A stretch of 64,000 bases of DNA from Paratinospora sagittata (GCA_035771175.1 CM069604.1:20027115-20091114), one strand, 5' to 3'; numbered from the stretch's first letter, positions 51,641 through 62,682 are shown. Numbers and translations are program-made. The notes: generated from the letters alone by a model not told the origin.

Positions 51641-54600
51641 AATAAGGCTATCAGTGTTGATAGCACGCTAATAGGGTTCTATAATAAAACATTTGTTTTT
51701 CTGGAAAATTGTCTATAGCGCGTTATCCCCTTTGATAACTCGCTATAAAGCTGTTGTCGTGATCTTTCCATTTTTAGTAAAATGGGCAATAGCGCGCTAT
51801 AGGCCTTGATAACACGCTATCGGAAAGTCTAAAAAACTCGAGCGCTCGGGTTTGTGTATATCGACCTGCTATAACCTTCTATCTGTCAATAGAGAACATG
51901 ATACAACCCAATAGCTCGCGATCCACGTCTTAGACTAAAATCTAATATTTCTAACGAGAAAAATGTTGACACTTCTGCTTCCTCGATTTTTCTATTTACA
52001 CAGTTTTGCCAGGTTATCTTAATTGAAATATTCTCTACTAACACCTTGATGATTCCCATTGTCTCGCACACCCAAAACAACTTTAGATTAAACAACGTTT
52101 TGAATTCAATTCATTTTGTACTCTCTTGCTCTTTCTTTCACCTGCAACTGCTAATTTTATAAAACCCTCATTCTCTAATGTTTAAAGATAGAACACATAC
52201 GATTTTTGCAAGTTTGACAGAGCTTTCCAAATAGTGTTTAAATAGAAGAAAGTCGTGATTCTCGCATTTGCCCAAACAAACTTCGAAACGAATCAAAATT
52301 GCAAACTGTCTTATAGATAACCTCATTTCGAAGTCTACAAAGATCAACCTCGAAGATTGAAGACATATCTCATGTCTAAGGCATTAGTTTTTGTTGTGTA
52401 GGGTAACTTCTCGATCAATCTCAGCACTAAAACTCTGAAAATTGCAAAGTCTTCAAAATCACTTCGATATAGTATTTCATTTTGAAAAGATGTTTTTCGA
52501 AAGGTTTTAATCATAATTTCAAGAAATTTTGAAATATTTTAAAGTTTTTAATCTTATATCAATATGTTTTGAGTTAATGGAATGATTCTTTAGTTTTTCA
52601 AAAATAAGGCTATCCAGCAATTTGCCAAAACTTTCCAGAAGCCACTAGCGCACTATCAGTGTTGATAGCACGCTGATAGGGTTCTATAATAAATATTTGT
52701 TTTTATGGAAAATTGTCTATAGCGCGTTATCCCCTTTGATAACTCGCTATAAAGCTGTTGTCGTGATCTTTCCATTTTTAGTAAAATGGGCAATAACGCG
52801 CTATAGGCCTTGATAACACTCTGTCGGAAAGTCTAAAAAATCTGAGCTCTCGGGTTTATGTATATCGACCTGCTGTAGCCTGCTATCTGTCAATAGAGAA
52901 CATGATGCACAACCCAATAGCACGCGATCCACGTCTTAGACTTAAAATCTGATGTTTCTAACGTGAAAAATTGGGACACTTCTGCTTGCTTCATTTTTCC
53001 ATTCCTTACACAGATTTGCCAGGTTATCTTAATTGAAATATTCTCTACTAACACCTTAATGATTCCAATTGTCTTGCACGCCCAAAACAACTTTAGATTA
53101 AACAACGTTTTGAATTCAAATCATTCTGTATTCACTTGCTCTTTAACCTGCAACAGCTAATTTTATAAAACCCTCATTCTCTGATTTTTAAAGATAGAAC
53201 ACACACGATTTTTGCATGTTAGACTGAGCTTTCCAAAGAGTGTTTAAAGAGAAGAAAGTCGTGATTCTTGCATTTGCCCTAACAAACTTCGAAACGAATC
53301 AAAATTGCAAACTGTCTTGCAGATAACCTCATTATTTCGCAAGCTCTTCATTTTAGCCCTTTTGTGCTGAGATTTCCAGAGGCTATCTATTGTTTTAAAC
53401 TGTAAGTATATGAATTGTTATCGGTAAGAAAACACATCAAACAAGAAGACATCACCTGTATTTTTTTTTCTTCTAAGCGCTACTACAACTAATCATCAAC
53501 AACACATCGAACAATAGCTATCGAAGTCCACAAAAATCAAGCTCGAAGATTGAAGACATATCTCATGTCTAATGCATTTGTTTTAGCTTTGGGGTGTAGG
53601 GTAACTTCTCGATCAATCTTAGCACTAAAACTCTGAAAATTGGAAAGTCTTCAAAATCACTTCGATATAGTATTTCATTTTGAAAAGATGTTTTTCGAAA
53701 GGTTTTAATCATAATTTCAAGAAATTTTGAATTATTTAAAAGTTTTTAATCTTATATCAATATGTTTTGAGTTAATGGAATGATTCTTTAGTTTTTAAAA
53801 AATAAGGCTATCCTGCAATTTGCCAAAACTTTCCAGAAGCCACTATCACACTATCAGTGTTGATAGCATGCCGATACGGTTCTATAATAAAACATTTGTT
53901 TTTCTTGAAAATTGTCTATAACGCGTTATCCCTTTTGAAAACTCGCTATAAAATTGTTATCGTGTTCTTTCCATTTTTAGTAAAATGGGCAATAGCGCGC
54001 TATAGGCCTTGATAACACGCTACCAGAAAGTTTAAAAAACACGAGCTCTCGGGTTTGTGCATATTGACCTGCTATAGCCTGCTATCAGTCAATAGAGAAC
54101 ATGATACACAACCCAGTAGCACGCGATCCACGTCTTAGACTAAAATCTGATATTTCTAACGAGAAAAATGTGGACACTTCTGCTTGCTTGATTTTTCTAT
54201 TCCTTACACAGTTTTGCCAGGTTATCTTAATTGAAATATTCTCTACTAACACCTTGATGATTCCCATTGTCTCGCACGCCCAAAACAACTTTAGATTTAA
54301 CAACGTTTTCAATTGAAATCATTATGAGTACTCTTGCTCTTTAACCTGTAACTGCTAATTTTATAAAACCCCTGTTCTCTGATTTTCAAAGATAGAACAC
54401 ACACGATTTTTGCAAGTTAGACTGAGCTTTCCAAATAGAGTTTAAATAGAAGAAAGTCGTGATTCTTGCATTTGCACAAACAAACTTCGAAACGAATCAA
54501 AATTGCTAACGGTCTTGCAGATAACCTCATTTCGAAGTCTACAAAGATCAACCTCGAAGATTGAAGACATATCTCATGTCTAATGCATTAGTTTTAGCTT

Positions 54601-56839
54601 TGGGGTGTAGGGTAACTCCTCGATCAATCTCAGCACTAAAACTCTGAAAATTGCAAAGTCTTCAAAATCACTTCGATGTAGTATTTCATTTTGAAAAGAT
54701 GTTTTTCGAAAGGTTTTAATCATAATTTCAATAAGTTTTGAATTATTTAAAAGTTTTTAATCTTCTATCAATATGTTTTGAGTTAATGGAATGATTCTTT
54801 TGTATTTCAAAAATAAGGCTATCTAGCAATTTGCCAAAACTTTTCAGAAGGCACTAGCGCAATATCAGTGTTGATAGCACGATGAGAGGGTTCTATAATA
54901 AAACATTTATTTTTTTGGAAAATTGTCTATAGCGAGTTATCCCCTTTGATAACTCGCTATAAAGCTGTTGTCGTGATCTTTCCATTTTTAGTAAAATTGG
55001 CAATAGCGCGCTATTGACCTTGATAACACGCTATCGAAAAGTGTAAAAAACTCGAGCTCTCGAGTTTGTGTATATCGACCTGCTATAGCCTGCTATCTAT
55101 CAATAGAGAACATGATACACAACCCAATAGCACGCGATCCACGTCTTAGACTAAAATCTGATATTTCTAAGGAGAAAAATGTTGACACTTCGGCTTGCTT
55201 GATTTTTCTATTCCTTACACAGTTTTGCCAGGTTATCTTAATTGAAATATTCTCTACTAACACCTTGATGATTCCCATTATCTCGCACGCCCAAAAGAAC
55301 TTTAGGTTAAACAACGTTTTGAATTCAAATCATTTTGTACTCTCTTGCTCTTTAACCGGCAACTGCTAATTTTATAAAACCCTCATTCTCTGATATTCAA
55401 AGTAAGAACACACGATTTTTGCAAGTTAGACTGAGCTTTCCAAAGAGTGTTTAAATAGAAGAAAGTCGTGCTTCTTGCATTTGGCCAAACAAACTTCGAA
55501 ACGAATCAAAATTGCAAACTGTCTTGCAGATAAACTCATTATTTCACAAGTTTTTCATTTTATCCCTTTTGTGCTGAGATTTCCAGAGGCTATCTATTGT
55601 TTTAAAATTTAAGTATATGAAGTGTTCTCGGTAAGAAAACACATCAAACAAGGAAACAACACCTGTATTTTTTTTTCTAAGTGCTACTACAACTAATCAT
55701 CAACAACACATCGAACAATAGCTATCGAAGTCTACAAAAATCAACCGGGAAGATTGAAGACATATCTCATGTCCAATGCATTAGTTTTATCTTTGGTGTG
55801 TAGGGTAACTTCTCGATCAATCTCAGCACTAAAACTCTGAAAACTGCAAAGTCTTCAAAATCTCTTCGATATAGTATTTCATTTTGAAAAAATGTTTTCC
55901 AAAAGTTTGTGTATATCGACCTCCTATAGCCTGCTATCTGGCAATAGAGAACATGATACACAACCCAATAGCACGCGATCCACGTCTTAGACTAAAATCT
56001 GATATTTCTAACGAGAAAAATGTTGACACTTCTGCTTGCTCGATTTTTCTATTCCTTACACAGTTTTGCCAGGTTATCTTAATTGAAATATTCTTTACTA
56101 ACACCTTGATGATTCCCATTGTCTTGTACGCCCAAAACAACTTTAGATTAAACAACGTTTTGAATTCAAATCACTCTGTACTCTCTTGCTCTTTAACCTG
56201 CAACTGCTAATTTTATAATACCCTCATTCTCTGATTTTCAAAGATAGAAGACACACGATTTTTGTAAGTTTGACTGAGTTTTCCAAAGTGTGTTTAAATA
56301 GAAGAAAGTCGTGATTCTTGCATTTGCCCAAACAAACTTCGAAACGAATCAAAATTGCAAACTGTCTTGTAGATAACCTCATTATTTCGCAAGTTCTTCA
56401 TTTTATCCCTTTTGTGCTGAGATTTCCAGAGGCTATCTATTGTTTTAAACTGTAAGTATATGAATTGTTCTCGATAAGAAAACACATCAAACAAGAACAC
56501 ATCACCTGTATTTTTTTTTCGAAGAGCTACTACAACTAATCATCAACAACACATCGAACAATACCGATCGACGTCTACAAAGATCAAGCTCGAAGAACAA
56601 AGACATATCTCATGTCTAATGCATTAGTTTTATCTTTGGTGTGTAGGGTAACCTATCGATCAATCTCAGCACTAAAACTCTTAAAATTGGAAAGTCTTCA
56701 AAATCACTTCGATATAGTATTTCATTTCGAAAAATATGATTTCCAAAAGGTTTTAATCATAATTTCAATGAGTTTTGAATTATTTAAAAGTTTTTAATCT
56801 TATATCAATATGTTTTGAGTTAATGGAATGGTTCTTTAG
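51641..56839 (+). repeat. Satellite array, block 6 (rearranged monomers up to the CRM-like element)
   Basis: Anchors are at about 51904, 52908, 54107, 55118 and 55959. A 43-bp deletion between CTATC direct repeats lies at 51648-51652 (AAGGCTATCAGTG). A copied M1 tract occupies 52507-53890. A ~357-bp deletion near 55904 joins TTTTCCAAAAG to TTTGTGTATATCG, giving a spacing of 841 bp. Length modules lie near 53330, 55538 and 56380. The block ends at TTCTTTAG where the LTR of the 6.7-kb element starts. Confidence 0.9.
52507..53890 (+). repeat. Copied tract, copy 2 (M1 monomer placed among right-type monomers)
   Basis: This is almost identical to 23790-25172, about 28.7 kb away. The surrounding monomers are of another subtype. 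On the right the switch falls inside TTCTATAATAAA: left-type copies continue TATTTG, whereas here the sequence continues ACATTTG as in the right type. This is the signature of gene conversion or a small segmental copy. Confidence 0.85.
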
Positions 56840-57143
56840 TGATATGAACTTCACCAACAATTGTGATGAAACCCAATAACAATGATGGATTAGAACCCAA
56901 GATCATGTAGACAAGATTGGTTGAGCCTTGACCCGTCACCTAACCAGATGAAAACCAAGACTACGAAGGATTGAAAACGCCACACCAAGATTCAACAATC
57001 AAGGTGATAAGTTTGATTGTTTGAACGCCACAAGATTAACTTGATAAGTTCAAGAGTTCTTTTAAGAACAAAGAGGACACAAGACCTCACAAGATTAACT
57101 TGATCTGAATACATAATATGCCATTCAAATTTGAGCTACCCAT

Positions 57144-57152
57144 CTATATATA
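57144..57152 (-). promoter_or_regulatory. LTR TATA box (3' LTR copy)
   Basis: The element strand reads AAGTATATATAGATGG, a strong plant TATA match. It is conserved in the other LTR at about 63002-63010. It lies about 550 bp into the LTR. Confidence 0.55.
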
Positions 57153-57225
57153 CTTGGAACAACCCTCCAAGAATAGGAAAAGTCATAACTAAATTTAAAA
57201 CAATACAAATATCAACATAAACAAG

Positions 57226-57453
57226 TTCAATGATGCTGGTCACATTTTGTGTGCTTGACTAAGTTCAATGATGCTAGTCACATTTTGTGTGCTTTACTAA
57301 GTTCAATAATGCTAGTCAAGTTTTGTGTGCTTGACTAAGTTCAATGATGCTAGTCACATTTTGTGTGCTTGACTAAGTTCAATGATACTAGTCAAGTTTT
57401 GTGTGCTTGACTAAGTTCAATGATGCTAGTCAAGTTTTGTGTGCTTGACTAAG
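57226..57453. repeat. 38-bp minisatellite in the 3' LTR, six copies
   Basis: Six tandem 38-bp units start TTCAATGATGCTAGTC and end GCTTGACTAAG, beginning at 57226, 57264, 57302, 57340, 57378 and 57416. Both LTRs carry the same copy number, so the array predates this insertion. Confidence 0.9.
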
Positions 57454-57525
57454 TTCAATTGCTTTGATGACATGGACTAAGCCTTGATTATTATTTGAGT
57501 CCATCTTGGTCTTTTTAGAATCAGC

Positions 57526-58026
57526 CTAATTCGCTTGGATTAGCCCATTTAGCGCTTCCTTGAAACGTTTGGCGCTAAGTCTTGTAATTGGACCACTTGG
57601 AAGTGACAATGGGTCTTGTCCATATTCAGCTCCATTCCCAAGTGTATGATCAACTTGTCCAGCTCCTTGGTTTGCATCATTTGGTCCTTGGTTTGCATCG
57701 TTCTCCCCTTCTTGAGAAGGATTTGTCCTCAAATCATCACCTACAGCAAAAGGAGACAAATCAGCAACATTAAAGCTTGCACTGACACTATACTCACCTG
57801 GTAAGTCAAGCTTGTAGGCATTATCATTGATGCGTTCCACTATTTGAAATGGCCCGTCACCCCGAGGTAGGAGTTTTGAACGTCGTTTCTCCGGAAAACG
57901 GTCCTTCCTTAAGTGCAACCAAACCCAATCTCCGGGTTCAAAAACTACCTTCTTGCGTCCTTTGTTGGCTTGTTGGACATATTGGTTAGTCCTTTCAATG
58001 TTCAGCCGTGCCTTTTCATGAATCAT
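57526..58026 (-). pseudogene. Integrase C-terminal segment with CR-like tail, overlapping the 3' LTR
   Basis: A 166-codon frame follows the integrase core. Residues 50-93 hold the GPY/F module (LLPRGDGPFQIVERINDNAY, then FNVADLSPF). Residues 99-166 are a polar tail with LRTNPSQEG, two NDANQG units and GPITRLSAKRFKEALNGL before the stop. In CRM elements such a tail is thought to help target insertion to centromeric chromatin. The 3' LTR starts at codon 109, so codons 110-166 lie inside it. The first ATG is only where this frame resumes. The natural frame comes from upstream and is interrupted by an 8-bp duplication at 58057-58072. Confidence 0.85.
57701..57713 (-). other. Polypurine tract of the CRM-like element
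   Basis: The element strand reads AAGAAGGGGAGAA directly before the 3' LTR start. It also codes for residues QEGEN of the integrase tail, so the plus-strand primer lies inside the reading frame. Confidence 0.8.
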
Positions 58027-58056
58027 CTTTACAAATTCTGCCTTCTTTTTGCCATC

Positions 58057-58072
58057 TAAGTTTATAAGTTTA
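58057..58072. other. 8-bp tandem duplication that breaks the integrase frame
   Basis: TAAGTTTA occurs twice in a row (58057-58064, 58065-58072). The duplication creates the stop at 58062 and shifts the frame between the integrase core and its C-terminal part. Confidence 0.85.
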
Positions 58073-58905
58073 CATGGTCACTCAAAGGTAAAGAAATTAA
58101 ATCCAAAGGTGACAATGTGTTAAAACCATAAACCATTTCAAATGGTGAAAATTTAGTTGCAGAATGAATACTTCGATTATAAGCAAATTCAACATGTGGC
58201 AAACAATCTTCCCATGTTTTCAAGTTCTTTGTAATGATAGCACCTAACAAAGAAGACAAAGTTCTATTCACTACTTCAGTTTGACCATCCGTTTGTGGAT
58301 GACAAGTAGTAGAAAACAATAACTTGGTTCCCAACTTTCCCCACAAAGTCTTCCAAAAGTAACTCAAAAACCTTGCATCCCTATCAGAAACAATGGTCCT
58401 AGGCATGCCATGTAACCTAACAATTTCTTTGAAGAACAAATCAGCTATATGTGATGCATCATCAGTTTTAAGACATGCAATGAAGTGTGCCATCTTGGAA
58501 AATCTATCTACCACCACAAAAACTGAATCTCTCCCCCTCTTAGTCCTAGGTAATCCCAAAATAAAATCCATAGAAATATCAGTCCAAGGTTCACTAGGTA
58601 TTGGCAAAGGGGTGTACAAACCATGGGGTTTCAACTTAGACTTGGCCTGTTTACACGTGATACACTTCGCACAGATTCTTTCCACATCACGTTTCATATG
58701 AGGCCAAAAAAAATGATCATGCAAAATTCCTAATGTCTTAGCTATACCAAAATGACCCATCAAACCACCACCATGAGCTTCTCTCACAAACAATTCACGC
58801 AAAGAACACATAGGCACACACAGTTTATTTTCCCGAAACAAAAATCCATCATGCCTATAAAACTTACCAAACGCCACTTTTTCACATGCATTGAAAACTT
58901 CACCA
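58062..58905 (-). pseudogene. Integrase zinc-binding and catalytic core
   Basis: Numbering here is from a GTG at 58877, where a 271-codon frame is open. The HHCC zinc finger uses H35, H42, C72 and C75 (AHGGGLMGH... CITC). The retroviral-type catalytic triad is D104 (SMDF), D165 (IVSDRD) and E201 (QTDGQTE), with 35 residues between the second Asp and the Glu as usual. These residues perform strand transfer of the cDNA ends. All key residues are present. The frame connects upstream ([13 protein letters not shown]) by a +1/-1 shift near 58905 to the RNase H frame. It ends early at the 8-bp duplication. The GTG is not a real start, since the protein is released from a polyprotein. Confidence 0.88.
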
Positions 58906-60445
58906 AATCAGAATCTTGTGCATACAAATCCTTAATGTATTCAAAACCAAGCAATTTTGTATTTAAAATGGAAAGTAAAGCATACCTTCGGGACAATGCA
59001 TCAGCCACCACATTTTCCTTACCTTGCTTGTATCTGATCACATAAGGAAATGTTTCAATGAATTCCACCCACTTATGGCGTCTGTTCAACTTTTGCTGTC
59101 CTTTCAAATGCTTCAAAGATTCATGATCTGTGTGAATCACGAATTCCTTTGGCCATAGATAGTGCTGCCAATTTTCCAAAGCCCTTATCAAGGCGTACAT
59201 CTCCTTATCATAAGTAGGGTAATTGAGGGCTGCCCCACTCAACTTTTCACTGAAATAAGCAACTGGACGACCTTCTTGCATCAAAACAGCTCCAATAGCT
59301 ATACCATAAGCATCACACTCAATTTCAAAAGTTTTAGCAAAGTTAGGTAAAACAAGCAAAGGTGCATTAGTTAACTTTTCTTTGATCATATTAAATGCCT
59401 TTTCTTGTTCTTTACCCCACTTAAACGACACATTTTTCTTGATGACTTCAGTAAGAGGTGAGGCTAAGCTACTAAAATCACGCACAAACCGTCTATAGAA
59501 GCTAGCTAAGCCGTGAAAACTCCTCACTTGGCTGATTGTTGTAGGCGTTGGCCACTCTTGGATTGCCTTAACCTTTTCCTCATCCACCTCGATTCCTCCC
59601 TTACTAACAACAAAACCAAGAAACACAAGTTTATCTGTGCAAAAGGTGCACTTCTTGAGATTAGCAAACAACTTTTCTTTCCTTAGAATTTCCAAAACAT
59701 ATTTCAAATGCATTACATGTTCTTCCAAGTTTTTGCTATAAATTAGGATATCATCAAAATACACAATGACAAATCTGCCAATAAATGCACGCAAAACATG
59801 GTTCATTAAAGGCATAAATGTGATCGGAGCATTAGTTAAACCGAAAGGCATCACTAACCACTCATACAAACCATATTTAGTCTTAAAAGCAGTTTTCCAT
59901 TCATCACCTTCCTTCATCCTAATCTGATGATATCCACTCTTAAGATCAATTTTTGTAAAGACACAAGAACCATGCAATTCATCCAGCATATCGTCTAATC
60001 TAGGAATGGGATGACGATACTTTACCGTTATGTTGTTGATGGCTCGGCAGTCAACACACATCCTCCATGTCCCATCCTTCTTAGGAACTAACAGCACCGA
60101 TACTGCACAAGGACTCATGCTTTCACGTACATACCCCTTCTCCAATAATTCACCAACTTGCCTTTGGAGTTCCTTTGTATCCTCGGGATTACTCCTATAA
60201 GCAGGTCGGTTTGGAATTAATGCACCTGGTATGAAATCAATTTGATGTTCAATCCCTCGGATTGGAGGTAATCCATAAGGTACTTCTTCGGGAAGGACAT
60301 CTTCAAACTCCTGCAAAAGAGAAACAATAACGCTCGGCAAAGCACCGATGAGATCATTAGTACATAAAAGAGCCTTCTTGTACATGAGTACAATAAGGGG
60401 CTGGTGTGAAAATAATGCTCTCTTGATCTCACTTTTTTTTTGCAA
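58906..60445 (-). pseudogene. Reverse transcriptase and RNase H
   Basis: Numbering is from 60445, where the frame opens at a TTG; there is no true start because the protein is part of a polyprotein. The RT starts with [18 protein letters not shown] and carries [18 protein letters not shown] and the YFDD catalytic box at residues 229-232. The RNase H follows with D378 (CDAYG), E415 (YDKE), D440 (HTDHES) and D482 (VVADALSR). RT and RNase H copy the genomic RNA into DNA. Catalytic residues are intact. The position between GLTNAP and NHVLR reads ITFMPLMN, where relatives usually have STFMRLMN. After about residue 513 the frame runs off into meaningless sequence (stop at 58784) because of a frameshift near 58905. 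Confidence 0.9.
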
Positions 60446-60513
60446 TGCAATTGAATTTTTCCTCTCTTGCTCTCACTATGGCTGAAATCCCCTCTCTTTC
60501 TTTTTCTCTCTGA
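60446..60513 (-). other. Linker between protease and RT, with stop and homopolymer
   Basis: The preceding frame, rich in Lys and Glu (KKKEKEMKAEIEKKKEREKH), stops at 60514. The next frame opens at 60445, beside a 9-bp T run on the plus strand (60433-60441). Slippage in such runs could explain the frame change. No domain is seen here. Confidence 0.6.
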
Positions 60514-62177
60514 TCAATGTTTTTCTCTCTCTTTTTTTTTCTCAATTTCGGCCTTCATTTCTTTTTCTTTCTTTTTTTCATTTGAGCTTTGTAACTTTAA
60601 TTGGTCCTCCCTGACTTGTTTTGGAGCCAATGGCACAAGAATAATAGGCTGCCCTTTATGAGTGAAAGAATGCCTATTTGTGAATCCATCATGCTTAGCC
60701 CTCTTATCATACTGCCATGGTCTTCCCAACAATAAATGGCATGCATGCATAGGAACCACATCACAAAGCACCTCATCCTCATATTTACCAATGATAATGC
60801 CACCAACACTTGCCTTGTCACCTTGATTTCGCCACATTCATTCAGCCACTGAAGCCGATAAGGGTGAGGATGTTTCAAGGTAGTTAAGGCCAATTTCTCC
60901 ACCAAATAAGTGCTGGCTACGTTTGTGCAACTTCCTCCATCGATAATGACACTGCAAACTTTGTTGTTTACAAAGCACCGAGTATGAAACAAGTTCTCCC
61001 TTTGGTTACTTTCTTCCTCCTTAACCTGCACATTGAGAACTCGCCTTGCTACCAATAAATCTCCAACCTCAGCACTTTGCTCATCATCCTCGGCATCCTC
61101 CAAAGGTGGCATGTCGGCATCATCTACTTCTTCCTCATTCTCCGACTCAAGCTCTCCTTGGACGTTTATCACCATCACCCTTTTGTTTACACACTGGCTG
61201 GCTATGTGTCCCCGCCCCTGACATTTAAAACACTTAATATCACGTGTTTTAGAACTTGAAGTTTCAGTGTTACCTGAAGTAGCGGCGGTCGTTGGTTTGG
61301 CATTCTTAGAGGGTTCAAATTTTGGCTTATTTTGTAGCTGCTCGTCCCTTTTTTGAGCCGTCTTCCACGGGCTGGTGGTAGCCATAGGTTGTCCCCTCCT
61401 AGCCAATCCTTTTCGTTTGAACTGTTCCTCCACCTTTATGGCTTGATGCACCATATCTGTCAACTCAACATAATGCTGCATCTCGACTATGTCCGCAATC
61501 TCATGATTTAAGCCGTGCAAAAACCTAGCCATGGTGGCTTCCCGGTCCTCTTCTACATTAGCCCAGATCATAGCTACTTCCATCTCCTTGTAATATGCTT
61601 CCACACTCTTGGAACCTTGATATAACCTCTGCAACTTTTGATACAATCCCCTATAATAGTGGCTGGGTACAAAACGCTTCCCCATAAGCATTTTCATCTC
61701 CTCCCAAGTGTCCACGGATGGCTCTCTATTCCTTCTCCTATTAATCAGTAATTGATCCCACCAAACAATGGCATAATCGGTGAATTCAATTGCAGCCAAC
61801 TTAACCTTCTTTATCTCCGAGTAGTTGTGACAATCAAACACCATCTCCATTTTAGTTTCCCACTCCAAATAAACTTCAGGATCACTTTTACCTTGAAAAG
61901 ATGGGATTTTAATCTTTATGTTTCCTAAATCATTATCTCTCCAAGGCCTACCCATCCAAGCTTCTCGATTCCCATTCCCACGCTCAAACCTGCCCCGGTT
62001 CAAATATGGCTCATCAAACTGCTCCAACTCGGCCTCTTCCTCAACATTCCGCCACGGAACACGCCCACCTTGCTGCCTATTGCGGATGTCTTGTTGTTGT
62101 TCCCTAGGAGTTCCCGCTTCTACCCTGTCCAACCTCTCGTGAATAGGTTCTAATTCATCCCTCAACATACGCCTCAT
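60514..62177 (-). pseudogene. gag and aspartic protease, frameshifted
   Basis: The first ATG after an in-frame TGA is at 62177. The N-terminal part (residues 1-80) is charged. A gag core follows (IKIPSFQGKSDPEVYLEWE... VKLAAIEFTDYAIVWW) at about 85-260. A CCHC zinc knuckle CFKCQGRGHIASQC lies at 316-329 (61191-61232). A Glu/Asp-rich spacer comes next, then the protease with DGGS at about 413 (60930-60941). Gag packages the RNA; the protease cuts the polyprotein. DGGS in place of the common D-S/T-G is seen in related plant elements. A 1-bp loss near 60790-60800 shifts the frame inside the protease. The rest of the domain (LCDVVPMHACHLLLGRPW) continues in the next frame from about 60837 to 60514, so the continuous 526-codon frame ending at 60597 has a false tail. 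Confidence 0.88.
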
Positions 62178-62214
62178 CTCTTCCTCAACATTCCGCCACG
62201 GAACACGCCCACCT
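62034..62214 (-). repeat. 37-bp direct repeat at the gag start
   Basis: The same 37 bp occur at 62034-62070 and 62178-62214, 144 bp apart. The inner copy codes GGRVPWRNVEEE within gag. The outer copy encodes the same residues in frame just before the ATG at 62177, after a TGA. The leader has thus acquired a copy of gag sequence, or the original gag start was lost in the event. Confidence 0.85.
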
Positions 62215-62682
62215 CACAAGCACTCCTTCACGTGTTTCACTCAAGAATTTGATACACTCGCACTCATGTTTTCACTCTAAATGACTTTTACCCTCTTATG
62301 GTCTCACACACTCTTGCCTTTTTCCACTCTTTTGTGTCTTCTTTTGTTCTTAATCAAACTTCAAGAAACTAATTCAAAATAATCTTAGCAACAATTCAAA
62401 AATGAGAAACAACCAAAACTCAGCAAAAGATCAAGAACATGAATAAGGTGAGAAACAAGATTGAAAAGAGGAAATTTTTCTTACTGGAATCACTTTTCTT
62501 CTTTTTTTTTTTCTACAACAGGATCAAGAACATGAATAAGGTGAGAAACCTGAAAAGAGGAAATTTTCTTACTGTAATCACTTTTCTTTTCTTTTTTTTT
62601 ACTATTTTATTTTTCTCTACAGCAGGGAATAGGAAATAAAAAAATGAATATAAAAGATAGTCAAACTTATCTTAGAACCAAA
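62215..62682 (-). other. Untranslated leader of the CRM-like element, with ~93-bp tandem duplication
   Basis: No credible coding sequence is seen. A unit that starts GATCAAGAACATGAATAAGG is duplicated in tandem at 62429-62521 and 62522-about 62628. Each copy ends in a long T run followed by a CTACA-type end. The region lies between the primer-binding site and gag. Confidence 0.75.

Larger units (their letters stand above)
56840..57700 (-). repeat. 3' LTR of the CRM-like element
   Basis: The LTR is 861 bp. The outer end reads TGATATGAACTTC on the plus strand (ATCA on the element strand). The inner start reads CGATGCAAACC, where the 5' LTR has TGATGCAAACC. The first base has mutated here, and the change is silent in the overlapping polyprotein frame (AAC/AAT). 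The LTR holds the last 57 codons of the polyprotein, a 38-bp minisatellite and a TATA box. Confidence 0.85.

Noticed and set aside
356..56210. Many 60-127-codon ORFs in the satellite monomers, on both strands
   Set aside because: They repeat with the monomer, overlap each other on opposite strands, are interrupted in several copies and match no family I know. They are best explained by the repeat itself.
58752..59045. Plus-strand ORFs across 57.5-62.2 kb as genes
   Set aside because: They lie antisense to clear gag, RT and integrase sequence with all catalytic motifs on the minus strand, and have no recognisable domains.
62439..62639. Plus-strand ORF with F/K-rich sequence in the element leader
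   Set aside because: It is created by T runs within a tandem duplication of an untranslated region.
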